Positions 13,675 through 47,062 of a stretch of DNA of 64,000 nt are shown in pieces. A program made the position numbers and the translations under genes. The notes under the pieces were generated by a model. That model searched no databases. It saw nothing but the letters and a program-made list of their open reading frames with translations, and was not told the origin of the DNA. Position 1 is the stretch's first letter. Each line of letters starts with the position of its first letter. The stretch comes from Urophycis tenuis (taxonomy: Eukaryota > Chordata > Actinopteri > Gadiformes > Phycidae): contig JAXIVH010000014.1 in NCBI GenBank assembly GCA_036785325.1, positions 8,106,759-8,170,758 on the forward strand, given 5' to 3'.

Positions 13675-13721
13675 TCCATATGCTTTTTCGTGAGAGTTGG
13701 GATCACGAAAAAGCATATGGA
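13675..13721. repeat. Perfect 19-bp hairpin
   Basis: TCCATATGCTTTTTCGTGA (13675-13693) and its exact complement (13703-13721) are separated by 9 bases. Confidence 0.85.
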
Positions 13722-14192
13722 CATGCATCTGCCCAGATACATGGAGAATGATCACCGACCATCTTCATAACTGCTAAATGGTTGCTATTACACCGATAGT
13801 CATAAAGCTGCGCCTGTGCAATAAGGGTGGGTTGTGGCTGTGGTAGTTTGACAGATGGTAATCGTGCTATCTCTATTTCCTTCTCCGCCAGTTTCGCTTG
13901 CCCGTCCCGTGTACAACACACAAACACACATAAACAAAAATAGTTGTGTTGCAAAATGCCTTCAAAAATGTCACTATAAATATCCATTTGAAAAATTATA
14001 TCGGCAATTCAATCAGGTGACATATTTTAATGCATGATGACTACATAAAATTTACAGTATTGTAATCTCTGTCTTACATTTCATGTTACCAATCAACACA
14101 ATCTGTGGTTTGGTTGCTATTGTTTTTATGTTTTTTATTATACCTGACCTTGCAGCACTATATAATGTTATATCATTCATACAATACTGAAA

Positions 14193-14241
14193 AATGATTG
14201 GTTGTCCCAGCATAGAGTGTATGCTGAGACAACCAATCATT
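14193..14241. repeat. 22-bp hairpin with one mismatch
   Basis: The arms 14193-14214 (starting AATGATTGGTTGTC) and 14220-14241 are complementary except at one position, with a 5-base loop. Confidence 0.85.
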
Positions 14242-14319
14242 GTTCAGCACTCAGCAAGTCATTTTATAAATATTTATAATATGTTGAATAAAATACTGGT
14301 ACTATATAAAGAACACACA

Positions 14320-14378
<59 letters not shown>

Positions 14379-14459
14379 TGTGTGCGCGTGTGTGCGCACG
14401 TGTGTGCGAGCGTGTGTGCGCGCGTGTGTGCGAGTGTGTGTGCGTGTGTGTGTCTGTGC

Positions 14460-14527
<68 letters not shown>
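14320..14527. repeat. Compound TG/CG-rich microsatellite
   Basis: About 200 bases of TG, interrupted in the middle by GCGCG, GCGAG and GCACG variants. Confidence 0.9.
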
Positions 14528-14925
14528 TGCAGGATGCATGCCTGTAGTATATTACATTTTTGCATGAGGGTGAGTGCTGAAAAGACTCTTTCCTCCTAAA
14601 AGAACTATGCCACTCATGCTAGTATTACATAGAGCAGTGGCGCACATTTCCAAGCTGTATCTAAAAATGTATCAGCCTACCATAACCATTACATATAACT
14701 ACAATGAACTACACATATTAACTACATCTCTATTCTCAATTAAGCAACAGGACTGCAGCTTTCAGGGGGGGGGAAAGGGAGAGGATACAGACATTTGTAT
14801 TTTTTTCTCCTCCTTTACTATCTTAACCATCATCCGTTGCAAAAAAACAAAAGAACATCTCTATTCCAATTAGATTGTCATGATCCCCCTCCCCCAACAT
14901 ACTTTTGTTTGTGTAGCAGTGTGTA

Positions 14926-15038
<113 letters not shown>

Positions 15039-15491
15039 ATCTGTGAGTGCATGTGAACGAGATGAGAGATGTTTCTGACCCAGATAATCCACAGTTACAC
15101 TTCAATGAGTACATAGTGGGAATCTGTGTATTACGGTGTTGTGAGTGTTTGCATGATATACGTATGTGTATACGTGTGTCTGTTTGTCTGCCTTCATGTC
15201 ACTGTTATCCCCGAGCAGGCTCATGAAGCGCAGAAAAGGATTGGCTGCCATGGCACCGAGGAATCTGATTGTTTTTTATTTTTATTATCCTTTTATTTAG
15301 CTTCTTACATGTGATTCACTGGGGAACATGCAAAAACAGGAAATCATGAGAGAGAACACATTACATCACATCATGCCTTGTTAATCTGCCATGTCTGGAG
15401 CACCCAGGTATAGTGTAGGTACACTTCTACTCTGTATTTCTACTATGCTGCAACAAAGGCTGTCGACCCTTGGGATCAATTATGTCATAAT

Positions 15492-15578
15492 GTGCCTCAA
15501 ATATGCATCCGGCTTAATGGTAAGCTTCTGCAACAGACAATGTGTGGATCTACAACAGAGCGAACCTGACTTAAGCTG
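15492..15578. repeat. Dispersed repeat, copy A
   Basis: About 85 bases sharing CTCAAATATGCATC, GGCTTAAT, AGACAATGTGTG and GAACCTG in the same order and spacing with 19685-19769. Probably a fragment of an interspersed element. Confidence 0.55.
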
Positions 15579-16171
15579 ATATCTAAAGATGCACAGCAAG
15601 CTGATTTTTTGCCATGCAAATTACCATTGTCAGTCACATGGAGGTCAGATCTCCAATTTCCCATGGCTCCGGGGCCCCATGATAGCCCCAGGACCCATGG
15701 TAGCCCTCACAGCACCTTATCTCGGACAATGGAATTTTGGGTTGTAAATATTAAATAGGATTCAGGTTCATGCATAGGAAATGACTCATATGGCGTTAGA
15801 CAGTTGTAACGAATACTAACCATGTTGCATCATATTTCCAGAAACCATCATCTTCTGCAGGCAACATGGACATGACCACTAAAATACAAAGCTATTTCAC
15901 CATTTGAGAGGACAACCATTAGGCACTGTCACACACTGCTAATCACATTCTGTCCTTAACCCCAGGTGTAGGTCTACAAAGATGCATTGCCTTTGTATTC
16001 CACGATTCTAACATTTCCGATGACCTGCCTGTCTCCCCACACAAAAATGCATCTGTATTTTCTAGTCATTCCGGCTCTTATTTAGTAGTCATACGTGCAC
16101 ACACGCTGTGCGCGTGCACACACACTCCCCCAGCCCCCTCCTGCATGCCTCGTCTTTATATTCCAGAGGTG

Positions 16172-16201
16172 CAGCAGCAGCAGCAGCAGCAGCGGCAGCA
16201 G
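16172..16201 (+). repeat. gphn: CAG repeat in the probable gphn 5' UTR
   Basis: Ten trinucleotides (CAG with one CGG) about 90 bases before the gphn start codon. In this position it would be transcribed but not translated. Confidence 0.75.
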
Positions 16202-16290
16202 GAACATATAGCTGGCTCGTCCTCTCCACACAGTATCTCTATGTAGCCAGTGGACAGCCAGTGCTTGTCAAGAGTACAGAGGTTGTAAAC

Positions 16291-36600
<20,310 letters not shown>

Positions 36601-36635
36601 TGCAAGTACAGACCCTTTTTTATCTCCTCGGTTGA

Positions 36636-36700
36636 CATTTACATTTACATTTAGCGCATTTATCAGATGCTTTTATCCAAAGCGACTTACAAAAAGTTAG
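36636..36700 (+). mobile_element. Fish retroposon tail in the gphn 3' UTR
   Basis: ACATTT repeats are followed by GCGCATTTATCAGATGC and ATCCAAAGCGACTTAC, the reverse complement of the tail at 51142-51180. It starts 36 bases after the gphn stop codon, so it is probably transcribed. Confidence 0.7.
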
Positions 36701-37907
36701 TTTGTCAGAAGGTCAGGTTAAGGTCGTTGAACCTAATTTATGGACACCATGTCAGAACTGTGCAAACCAAAATGTAAACACAGCCCCTCGTCCGTGTCTC
36801 ATATGAGGATTTTTGTGGCGTGTTGTGCAACATTTTTGCGAATGGCCGTCCACAGCTTTGTGAAGGAAATGAATCCAACGTTAGGTTTCTGTCAACCTGC
36901 TTTAACTTCAAGACGGTATTGCTATGTTGCTGCCAACCAGTTTAACCATGTTTGTTTTAAACCCTTATTGTTATTTTTGGGCCAAAAGGTGTGGCGATGT
37001 CTAACTTTATCGCCACAATCCGGTCACTACAGAATGAGCTAAAGTTTGTTATTGGAAGACTAACCAACGGCTGAATACAGACGTTCTCCGCAGGTTCTCC
37101 CTGGTTGGTTATGTGGACGCAGCTGTGACCACTCTCTGTTTTTAACGATGTCCGCCAATGTGTTTGTGTGTCCCCAGGTTACGATGTCACCCGCTGATTT
37201 ACCATGGCAGCGCCAGGACCTTCTGTCTGGACAGGGTATCGGCAGCAGAAGCAGGAAGTGATGCATGTCTACCTGGTCAGCATTAGCTGTGATGTCATAT
37301 GCAACAGCCAACTGGAGCCAGTGAAGGGTACAGAACCCTTGGTTCCGCTCCAAGGAGATCACTGTATTTCAATGAAGAGAAAAAAATATATAAAAAAAAA
37401 AAGAAGGAAAAAAAAAAAAAAAGAAGAAACTATATGAAATGAGATTTATTCTGTAATATTATTATTATTATAATTATCCTGCAGATAATGGTTATTAATA
37501 TTCAAAATTATTATTCTATTATAATTATTACTATGGTTAAAACGATCATCTCTGTTGTCATCACCTCCTTCCCTGTATCATTTGCGTTGTCTGTCCAATC
37601 CCTGTAGATATAGACGTGGCGGCGCCTTCGCCCACTTATAGCCCAGATTCTTCCAGTCTCCCCCGTCTCTCAGCCCTCATCAATGGTCTCTGACCTCTCC
37701 CTGTCCTCCTCTTCCTCCCAGGCTTCCCTGCTGTTGTTCTTATTCCTGCTGTTTATACTATTGATCCTGCTCCTCGTTCCTTTCTTCTCTCCCCGTCATC
37801 TTCTCTGACAACAGGGGCTTTGTTCTCTTGACGTTGTGCCATGCCACATCATCATATTAATGTTGTTTTTTGTCATTATTTTGTTCTGTCACCATGTTTA
37901 AATATAT

Positions 37908-37975
37908 ATGTATGTATGTATACATATATATACTGTATATATACACAGTATATATATAGTATATATATATAAACC
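37908..37975. repeat. AT-rich alternating tract
   Basis: ATATATGTATGTATGTATAC followed by several TATATA blocks and ACTGTATATATACACAGTA, which can fold back on itself. Confidence 0.75.
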
Positions 37976-38950
37976 ATATACATTTTGTCAGTTCAAAGAG
38001 GGGTTCATATCCTGCAACACTGTTAACCCTGACATTACAATCACATTCAGGTGCTCCTTGTAAGCTAGCTTACAGCTTGTAAACTGACACGGGTCAGCTT
38101 TCAGGTGGTTGATGGGGTCAAAGGTCGAGAGGTCACAGTCAAGTAGACTATTTCTCAAAAAAAAAAAAAAGCTAAGGTTTTTTAATATGCAGGATTAAAA
38201 CGCCCCTCTGGTGGGCAGAGCTGTTTATCAGGGCTTGAAGATGAAGATCCGGCCTTATATTTTTTTGTGGTTGGTTATCGGATCATTGAAAGACCGGTTC
38301 TGTATGTGAGAACCTGCACTAGTGTGGCATTGTCATGTTCCTCTCGCTTCTTGAAGTTTACATGCTTGGTGCCAAACAATCCCAGTGGGGTGGGGGTGGG
38401 GTGGGATGGGGTGGGGTGGGGGGGTTGAATCTGAATTTGAAGCCCTGTGACTCTTGACCCTTGACCTTCAACTTATAGGGTGTGATCAAATATTAAACGG
38501 GACACACACATAAACACACACCTCTGCTCATAACTCTTTCCATATACCCATTCCCATGGAAGGGAGGAATGTTTGGGCAGAACTGCTATAGAAATTGGGT
38601 ACGTGTTTAACATTGTTTTTGACGTGACGGCTCATCCTTCACCCATAATCAATTCTTGTGCCGAAGAATGGACCGTTTCCCAAAGTGGGTAAACTTGAGG
38701 GAGGCTGGTGGGGTGGCTGGCATTTCAAATCATTTTCATTTCATTTGAGTAAAAAGAAGCAGATGATTTGATGAACTGCCTTTGTATTGACTTATTATAA
38801 ACACTGAACTCAGTGTCACTGCACAGACTTACAACATTATGACCAGCACTTGTAACGAAGCAATGACACAACATTCTACTACTAGTACTACTGTATAGAT
38901 ATAACGAAGAGGATGTTTTTCGTTAATTATATTGAAACTGAAGATGAATT

Positions 38951-38956
38951 ATTAAA
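38951..38956 (+). promoter_or_regulatory. gphn: Candidate gphn poly(A) signal ATTAAA
   Basis: ATTAAA about 2.35 kb after the gphn stop codon. A long 3' UTR would be usual for a neuronal scaffold gene, but nothing else fixes this end. Confidence 0.25.
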
Positions 38957-41900
38957 GATGCTCCAGATTATTCTCTACCTTCATTTTGCAGTGTCTCTGT
39001 TTATCTCACTCTATATATAGAAATGTGTGTATTAATCTGTATCTCTCCCCAGCATTATTTGCAAGTTAATAATTTTCAATGTCTAGGTCAAACGTGTAAT
39101 TCTCCATAATGTTGTTTTCCCTCACTTAAAATGCTCATTTTGGTGCAAGAATGTGATGGAATACCGCCCCTCCCCGTGGTCAGAGGGAGAATTACATCTG
39201 CATGACACATTCTTCTTATACAAGACCTGATTTGATTGGCCAAGAGGGCATTCCTTCCACGGTATTACCCAAACACTTCCATTGTTTCATTGCGAACAGA
39301 AAGATGACCCCTCCCCCCTCTCGAGTTTTGGTTGGAAATGACAGACAGACGGAGACGGAGGAGGGAGAGGTCTGCTGTATTTGGCCAAAGTAGCATACGG
39401 TGTCAGTCAAAATTAACCCGTGTTAATGTGTGCATTAGTGATGCGCTTTGGACTTATTTGAACGGGTTTTAACCGGGATTCGTTGGTTAAAGAGCCATAG
39501 TAACGAAACATCACATAGAGTGAGTATTTTTTTGTGATTTGTCAAAAGTGGCTTTGTTATCAACAGGTATGCGTTCTGTAGCCAGCTAGCTATTTAGCAG
39601 CTAATCATAGCATGTTATTGTACTACAGCTGCTTTAAACTGAAATGAGTTTCAGGAAAGTAATTGTGTGAACTTTTTTATTTCACCTGGTTGTGGCTTTT
39701 TTTTTATGGTCAGTAAGGGAAAGTAGTTTTAAAACTTGCTACTTATTGATGAATTGAACACCAACCAGTATCAGCCGCTGTGCTAGCTAGCTGTCACTGC
39801 CCTTCTGCACAACTTCTGTGAATGTTTCAATATTTGCTCTTTTGATTCATCAAAATGTCCCACGGGGTATGTAGTAAGTCTGTTTCAGCGTCCTTCACAC
39901 ATATTGTTTACGTTTTTACCAACCCGATCTAACGTGAGTTACGTTCGCTCCCAACCAAAGAAAAGTAGAAACTGAAAGGTGTGTGTCATCAACATGTTGC
40001 TTTTATACACTGATGATGAAGTTTGGTGTACTGTGTTGTGTCAAGAGACCACTGCGTCAAAACAAGTGTATGAAGTGGATGCAACAGGTTGAAATACAAA
40101 ATTCTTCTATTTTATTTTTTATTATTATTTTTTTTTTACAGTCAACTGCGGTGGTTCAACATTCAAATTGTATAATATATAAGTAGACATCATAATGGTC
40201 CACTGCAAGCATGAAACAAACATATGTGAAAATAATTAATCAAACACAACTATTGTGTCTAAAAAATGCAATGGCAACCATTGTATTTGCCAACAGCAGA
40301 GGATTTCAATGTCACATCTGAGCCAGGTTTCGATTAAGGTAGTGCGGTGACTTTACAAGACGTCGTTTCGCCTCACATATTTGGATAGTCACGATTCACA
40401 GAATAGTGGCTATTCAGTACACGACTGGGCTATACCATGTATACTATAGTACCTGAACAAGGTCAGTCCTCCATTTAGTCTATTCTGAAGTGTAAATATG
40501 ATGTATGTGTCAAGACAAAATGATACACCGTAATGCAACCTAGTTAACAGTGAAACAAACCACGAGGAATGCTGTATCTCTTCTGCTACCAGTCTCATTG
40601 AAGTCAATGATGAAATGCCTAGGTGTGAGTATTCTTCACGTAACAAGTAAAACAAACAAAAAGCATGACCCTGAACGAACGTTACACTTAATATCACGAT
40701 ATCCTTGTTGATAAAGTCATCTTGAGTTTAGGTTACGTTCATGGGATCTTAGTCAGTTCGGGTAAGACACAGATATTTTGGGTAGATTAAATGGCAGTTG
40801 GGGTAAAAAACACATGCTTGTTTAATTACTCTACTTTCTCGGTATACCATAGACAACCCTCTGAAAGAATCCTATTTATAAATCGATTTGCAAAGTAATT
40901 AATGACATCAACATTGATTCAGAGCAGTCCCACCCTTTGATATGGGCATCCGTGGTCAGAAATGGGGCAATACACTCAGTGAAGCAGTGAGGCAGAGAGG
41001 TTAGGACGGGCCCATTGGGCCATAGGCCAGCACAACACAGTGGTCCTCTGTTCTCTGGAATTTTGTCTCTCTCCCTCAATCTATCAGATATTCCTCTCCA
41101 CCTTGTACTGCCTAAATGACAGTTGAAATGTGTAGTAGGTAGCTCTAGCAGGAGGAGTTAACTGATTAAATGCAGGCTAGAAAGACTATGGGGTACACCG
41201 CTACACATGGGAAACAAGCACACAGCTCTGCCATTTATGGGATGTATAATTAGTATTAATCATAATGACAGCTCTTTCATCAGAATTGAGCCTTTTCACT
41301 CATATCAGCAAATTACACTCATATTACAAATTACTAGGATCAATGCTTCTGAACTTGTAAAATATTTTATTGCTCGCAATGAAACGAGAAACGACCTTCA
41401 TCTCTTTAATTAATTTCAAATTTTCCAATATTATTCGCCTTGTCATCAATGTATTAAAATTTATTTATTTATTTATTTTAAATTTAATTAACATTCAAAT
41501 ATAAAAAAAAGAAAACACATTTGAAAGCACAGCTTTCAATTTGGCGCAAGTTTTTAAATTATTATTGATTATGACATTATTTTGACATGGTCATATACAG
41601 TATATCATATATCTGTGTAACATGAATTCAACTTAAAAATGTAGCTGAGGGAGAACGTATACTCTGTGACTTTGACCCACCACAACTCTGGTGCCTATCG
41701 CTTTTATCAAGCCAGTCAACACATTCTTTCTTATGTTAAGCCTGTACATTGTTTTCTTTATCACCATTTCTAGTATGTAAAAGTTCCTTCTCTACAACAG
41801 TCAAACCATCTCAATATCTTCTACCTATAGAAGATATTGTAGGTAGGTCATCATTGGACATTGTCTCCTAAATACTGGTGAATTATTATATTTCAAGAAA

Positions 41901-43589
41901 ATAAACACTTTTTTAACTTTTGGAAGAAATTGAAAGTATTTAGCTTCTATTCTTAGTTTGTCTCTCTTGCATGTCATCCTCTCTACCTTGATATGACACA
42001 GACTGGTACTGTGTGTGTGTGTGCGCGTGCATGTGTGTGTGTGTGTGTGTGTGTGTGTGGAATGTAGAATAGATAAGAGTGGGTTTAGCTTCTCAGAGGC
42101 AGAACACACACTACCCACTCGGCTGCTGTTGCTCTTGGTGTTAAGTGGGTCACATGATTTTGTTTGTTTACATGAGTAGTTCCTGAAGCTGCACTTTTTA
42201 CCAGTTTTTACCAGTTTTCTGTTTTCCTCACTAACTCACTTGAGCACACACACACCTTATAATTTCAACATTGGTTGTTTATACTCTGACTAATTCACCG
42301 ACTGATATCAAGTATGCTGAGTAAAGTAATGGGAGGGGTAGGAAGCAAAGCATTGTCCCTGTTGTAAAAAGTACAAAGCCCATAATGCAATGCTTGCTTT
42401 TCCCCTCATTGCATTTTCTCCTTTTATTGTGTATAGTAACAAAACATAGCCAGATAAAGAATAGCCCAATTATCATTCCATTTTGGTACTTACCAAACAG
42501 GCATAACAGGCATATAATGAACGATAGTAATACATTATATTAAGTGCATAATCATTCACATTGAATGTCAAAAAAGTATATATTTTTTCTCATGTGGTTA
42601 ATGTCTTTTAGAAGCTTCCAGGCTACCACAGAACCTAGCCTCATGTGTGACACAACACTCCAAACGCTAAATATCTGGGTCACAGAAGCGGCATGGACAC
42701 ATGATTTTACTACTACTCCCTGAGGTTGCAGTGGGCACTGACGACATGCAGATGATCTGCATACGTATATCCTTATGTCAGGCGGCAGCTTACTTTGTAT
42801 CCGCAAAATATGCCCTTCTTGTCAATGTTCTGGTGAAGGCCGGTCCCTCGCCGCCATCCCAGCTTTTTCGCCGAGCTGTCCGCCGCTTTTACTCAACGCG
42901 TCTTCTATCCATTCTGGGTGTGTGGGGCCCCCAGGGGCCATGAAACCCCCCAGCCCGCCTGTGTCAATGCCACGCCACACTAGTTGTGGGAGACGGGACC
43001 GCGTGTTTGTGTGTGAAATGGTGGGGCAACATTGAGTGGCACGATGACGTCAGTAGAGGTTACAGGTTTGATGCCGGGTGCCACTGCCAGCCGTCCCAGA
43101 CATGATGCGAGGATATATCTGGATACAAGGTGGCAGGTCTGAACAGGGCCTTTGTCCCCCACCAGCCTCACTGGCTTGACGTCCACATGCACAGCAGGGG
43201 GGCTTGTTCGTGGCGGCAGATGGTATTGCTGTCTGGGTCGGGGCTGGAAGGCGGTCCCTCTGTGGTGCATATGGTGCGGATGGCATTTGCTCATCTGTGG
43301 GTCTGTGTGTAATAGTGTCTGTGTATTGCTCACGTACAACCGGTATTTTCCAGGATTCACCAATTTACTGTAACTGTATAAATGCATGGAACCAAAGCCG
43401 CCTGTTCCATTTTAAACAAACCACATGAGGACACTGTATTTAATACAGTGTCCATATTGCTCACCTTCTCTCATAAGACACGCCATCTGAGGTCATTTAA
43501 GTATTCAGCCACAGAATAGAAGAAATAGACAAATCATCTTAGCCCTAGAATTGTGTACTTCTCGATTCGTGGCTTAAGAGCTCTGTAAT

Positions 43590-43970
43590 GGGCATAGATA
43601 TGTGTTACGATATCCATACTTCATGAGTACACTTAAACGTAGTACACTATCCGTGTGCAGATTTTCAGATATTAGTTTTGTTCCAAATGGTGCACTTACT
43701 GGAATTATCAGTTGTGCGGCCGCGTCACCATCTAGCCATTTTCGATCTGAGCACAGCTCAGCCTGGCTCCGCCTCTTCCGCTGCGTGGCTAAGATGGCTG
43801 TCGTTGAGTACGGAAAGTGTACACTGTTGCATACTATGCGTACTAACCGTTTTGAGGGCAACATCCGGGTCCTTTGAGTACACTTCTTTTCGCCGCGATT
43901 GTAATCGGAACACCATAGTCACAATATAGTAAGTACAGTAGGTTTGGGTATCAGAACACGGCCATGGTCA
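43590..43970. mobile_element. Possible non-autonomous DNA transposon remnant
   Basis: The segment has GAGTACACTTAAACGTAGTA near its left end, TGCATACTATGCGTACTA inside and ATAGTAAGTACAGTAGG near its right end. This style of motif is common in fish MITE-type elements. No clean terminal inverted repeat could be drawn. Confidence 0.3.
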
Positions 43971-44157
43971 GGTCAGACATGGTTCGTCACAAAAAAATTG
44001 CGAGGATGGCAACCGTTGCACGATGCATGCCTGCACAAGTCCACCTCCAGAGTTTTATCTTTCCCATTAAACGTCAGGTCGAACGGGTTGAGCCCGTTGT
44101 CAACCATCGGTGCGAGGACTAAAACGTGCAAGAGTGTGACTAACAGTGCTTCCATGG

Positions 44158-44196
<39 letters not shown>

Positions 44197-47062
44197 CTGC
44201 AAGGACACCCGAACCCATGTTCAAACCAAGGAACTGCCCGAATTAGTTGATTCCTAGCATGTTTTGCAGGGAAGGACCCTTTCCATCAGAACGGATGAGG
44301 ACAAAGTTGCTTCCACTGCACCAACGCAAAAATAACGTGTACACTTGTCATTATGAAGGTGAGGCATCGAAAGAGGATGTAAAAGCCCATCCCTTGCCGA
44401 TCCGCAGTGTGAAAGATGCACATGTGTGGTGATTGGGTGGCTGGGTGATGGGTCTGCTTCACCCGATACGTGTGTTGTCATTCTGGACGCTGTAAGTTAC
44501 CACACTGGCAGTACTGTCACTTCTTCATCTCACCGGACTTCAACCCATGTTATTAATCCCTGCAACTGGATGACTACCGTCACCTGTTTTCTCCTCTGGC
44601 GTAACTGGGTTCAGCTCACATTGAGATCACATTCTAGATCCCCCGTTTATGGCCGTTCACAGCTTAAATCGATGTCAGCCCCACTTGGTAATGGTTTGTT
44701 GCTGGCGCTTGCCTGTCGGCATGCGTGGACACAGCTTCACTGTGAGGGTAAGAACTCCTGCTGCAGCCCTGCTGCTCTCTGTTATCACTGCTGACCAAAC
44801 AAAACAAGCTCTCCCCACAGCTCCATTTTAGATCATGCTTTCTGCGTCTACGATCATGCTTCCTGTGTCTGGGATCGTCACCACAAACTGAGTTGGTCCA
44901 TGATATTGTGCGTACTGAGATTAAGTCTATGAATTGGTTTACAGAGAAATGGTTGATTAACAATGTCAAAGTAATTCCTTATTTGTTGTTTTGAAATTGT
45001 TTAGAAAAAATCCTTACTACTACTACTACTAGCTTTACTTGGTTGCTTGTCCGAAAAGGGAAGCAGATTTTATCAATCAAATTTGGGTGGATAAGAATTA
45101 TTTCTCCAACGCACAAGTTAAATCCTTTTTTTTAATTTTTTTATTCACAAATCTTTGGTAATTGATTTTTTTTAGGACCAATGAGCTCAAGGGATTCAAG
45201 GCTTGTTTATGCTGATGGTAGGAATCACTCACTCTCGCTCAAACTCTACCAAACACATACATGACACATAGAGGCCATCCCTTCCCCCATCTGTGGAATG
45301 CTGGTCCCAGACCGGCTGTCCTCACTGATATACATCATGTCACCTTGCTCTGTGTGTGAGCGTCTGGAGGGAGGGCAGCGCTGGTCCTGTCGCGAGGGAG
45401 ATATGCTGCTCTGGTTGTTGTTGTGACAGAGAGACAAGCACACGTCTAACAATGCCTTTACCGGACTTTCGCTCTCTCGTTCTCCAAAGCAATCATTTAA
45501 TGTGCCCATCACCCTTAAGTATGTCTGTGTGGAAGATAGGAGCTGCCCCCCCCCCACCACTACCACCACCATCATATATACCGGCTTTGCAAACAAAGCC
45601 GTTTCCATGGTTATCGGCAGGCCAGGAGTTTGAGTGGGAAGGTCAGTGATGGAGGTGATGCCGCATGTTTGATCATGATGATGAGTCAGACACAGCCAGC
45701 TGTTGGCCGACAGGGTAGCTGCTTTAAGGGGCTCCCAAAGCACTGGGCCGTTGTCAGGACGCACGCAAAAATTTGACGGACTTACTAGACTTTGTGCTTT
45801 GCACCATCAATGGGTATGATGCTAGTTATTGTTTGTGTCACGCTAAAAACATGAAGTGAACTCCACAGAAAACTTTCCTCCACAGAAAACTTTTTGAAGG
45901 GGATTTTTGAAAGTGATCACCAAAGTGGATTAACCTTGTGTTGTTGTATGGATGTACAAAACCTGTATTTCCTACATACAATTTTGATGGCCAGGAGCCT
46001 TTTTGCCAAGTGAATTCTCTTATTTTTCACCGATTGTATTTAACAATCACTGCTTAATTAGGGTAAGCTCGATGACCTTCACGTCGACACAATCTAGACG
46101 GCAGTCAAATGCACCCCGGTGCTGTGGTAAATTAACAAGGCAGGGTAGTGTCAGATCTACACACAAAGCACTACATCCTAGAATAAGATGCTTTTTTGTT
46201 TTGTGTATAACGGCATGGTCCCCTGTGGTTAATGTCTAACATTTACATGACATTAATTAATCACCTGTCCCTTTCACATCAGTCTGGGTTGCTGCTAATG
46301 TTGGCTCTGTTTAGCTCTAGGCCTACTGCCCATGTACAGGATACGGCCTGGTGAATAAAACAAAAGCAACATAAGCACTTGCCACTTGCCAACACTTGCA
46401 TATCTTAATTGCTGGTCGATATGTTTTTAGTCGGGTGTGTTTATAACTGAGCTAGGCTGATCCTCGAATGATTTTTTTTCTGACATGAAACTCAATTCAA
46501 TATGAATAAACTTGCATAAAAAGAGTGATCTCACCACCACTTAATTGCTGGGAGAAAACTTGTGCTAGCGTGTAGACTGAAACCTGTCAATGGTTACACC
46601 TTCAATGTAAAAAATACTTCCATACCATTTCACATGGCATGCAGAGAAGCTCAGCTGTTTAGACCGTGTTGCTCATATCCCCATTTACTTTCTGCTTTTT
46701 CTTCTTCTACTACTACCACTATCGGTTGTCACTTTCAGTAGGCATTCACGTGAAATGCATCTGCTTTGATTTCCCAGGCTACAGAACGGCACAAGGCTGA
46801 TCAATGCATCATGACTCATGTATTCTCTCCATGATGTGTTCTCAGGTGTTGTGCAGCTGACGGTGCCATGGCCACCCTGTTTGAGGAGCTGCCCTCCTAG
46901 ACACTCCCTGTTGCATTAGCCAATACACCCCCCCACACACACGCACACACACACACACACACACGCATCCCTCTGAACCACAGCTAGCGGAGTCAGACCT
47001 GCACTCCCCTTCTGCTGCCCCTGCTGTGTGAGCGAGTGCGTGGGTTTGCGTGCATGCATGAG

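Larger units (their letters stand above)
36601..46900. other. Gene-poor spacer between gphn and pals1
   Basis: No exon recognised in about 10 kb. The first 1-2.5 kb is probably gphn 3' UTR. It holds an A-rich stretch (37379-37425), an AT palindromic tract (37908-37975), a G-rich tract (38386-38425), CA/TG microsatellites (42011-42059 and 44161-44192) and a possible DNA-transposon remnant (43590-43970). Human chromosome 14 has a FAM71-type gene between GPHN and PALS1 (from memory); I find no trace here. Confidence 0.55.

Noticed and set aside
14264..14599. Long Cys-Val and His-Thr frames, here and at similar sites
   Set aside because: All are translations of TG/CA microsatellites.
42980..43387. 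135-codon minus-strand frame
   Set aside because: Overlapping frames on both strands are open in this GC-rich stretch, and none resembles a known protein or has clear splice sites.
45246..45764. 172-codon minus-strand open frame
   Set aside because: No recognisable domain, odd composition with a VVVVVGGG run from a CCACC repeat, and no neighbouring exons. Most likely chance openness.
36601..46900. FAM71-type gene expected between gphn and pals1 from human gene order
   Set aside because: No frame in this interval resembled such a protein. Either lost or never present in this lineage, or too diverged to see by eye.
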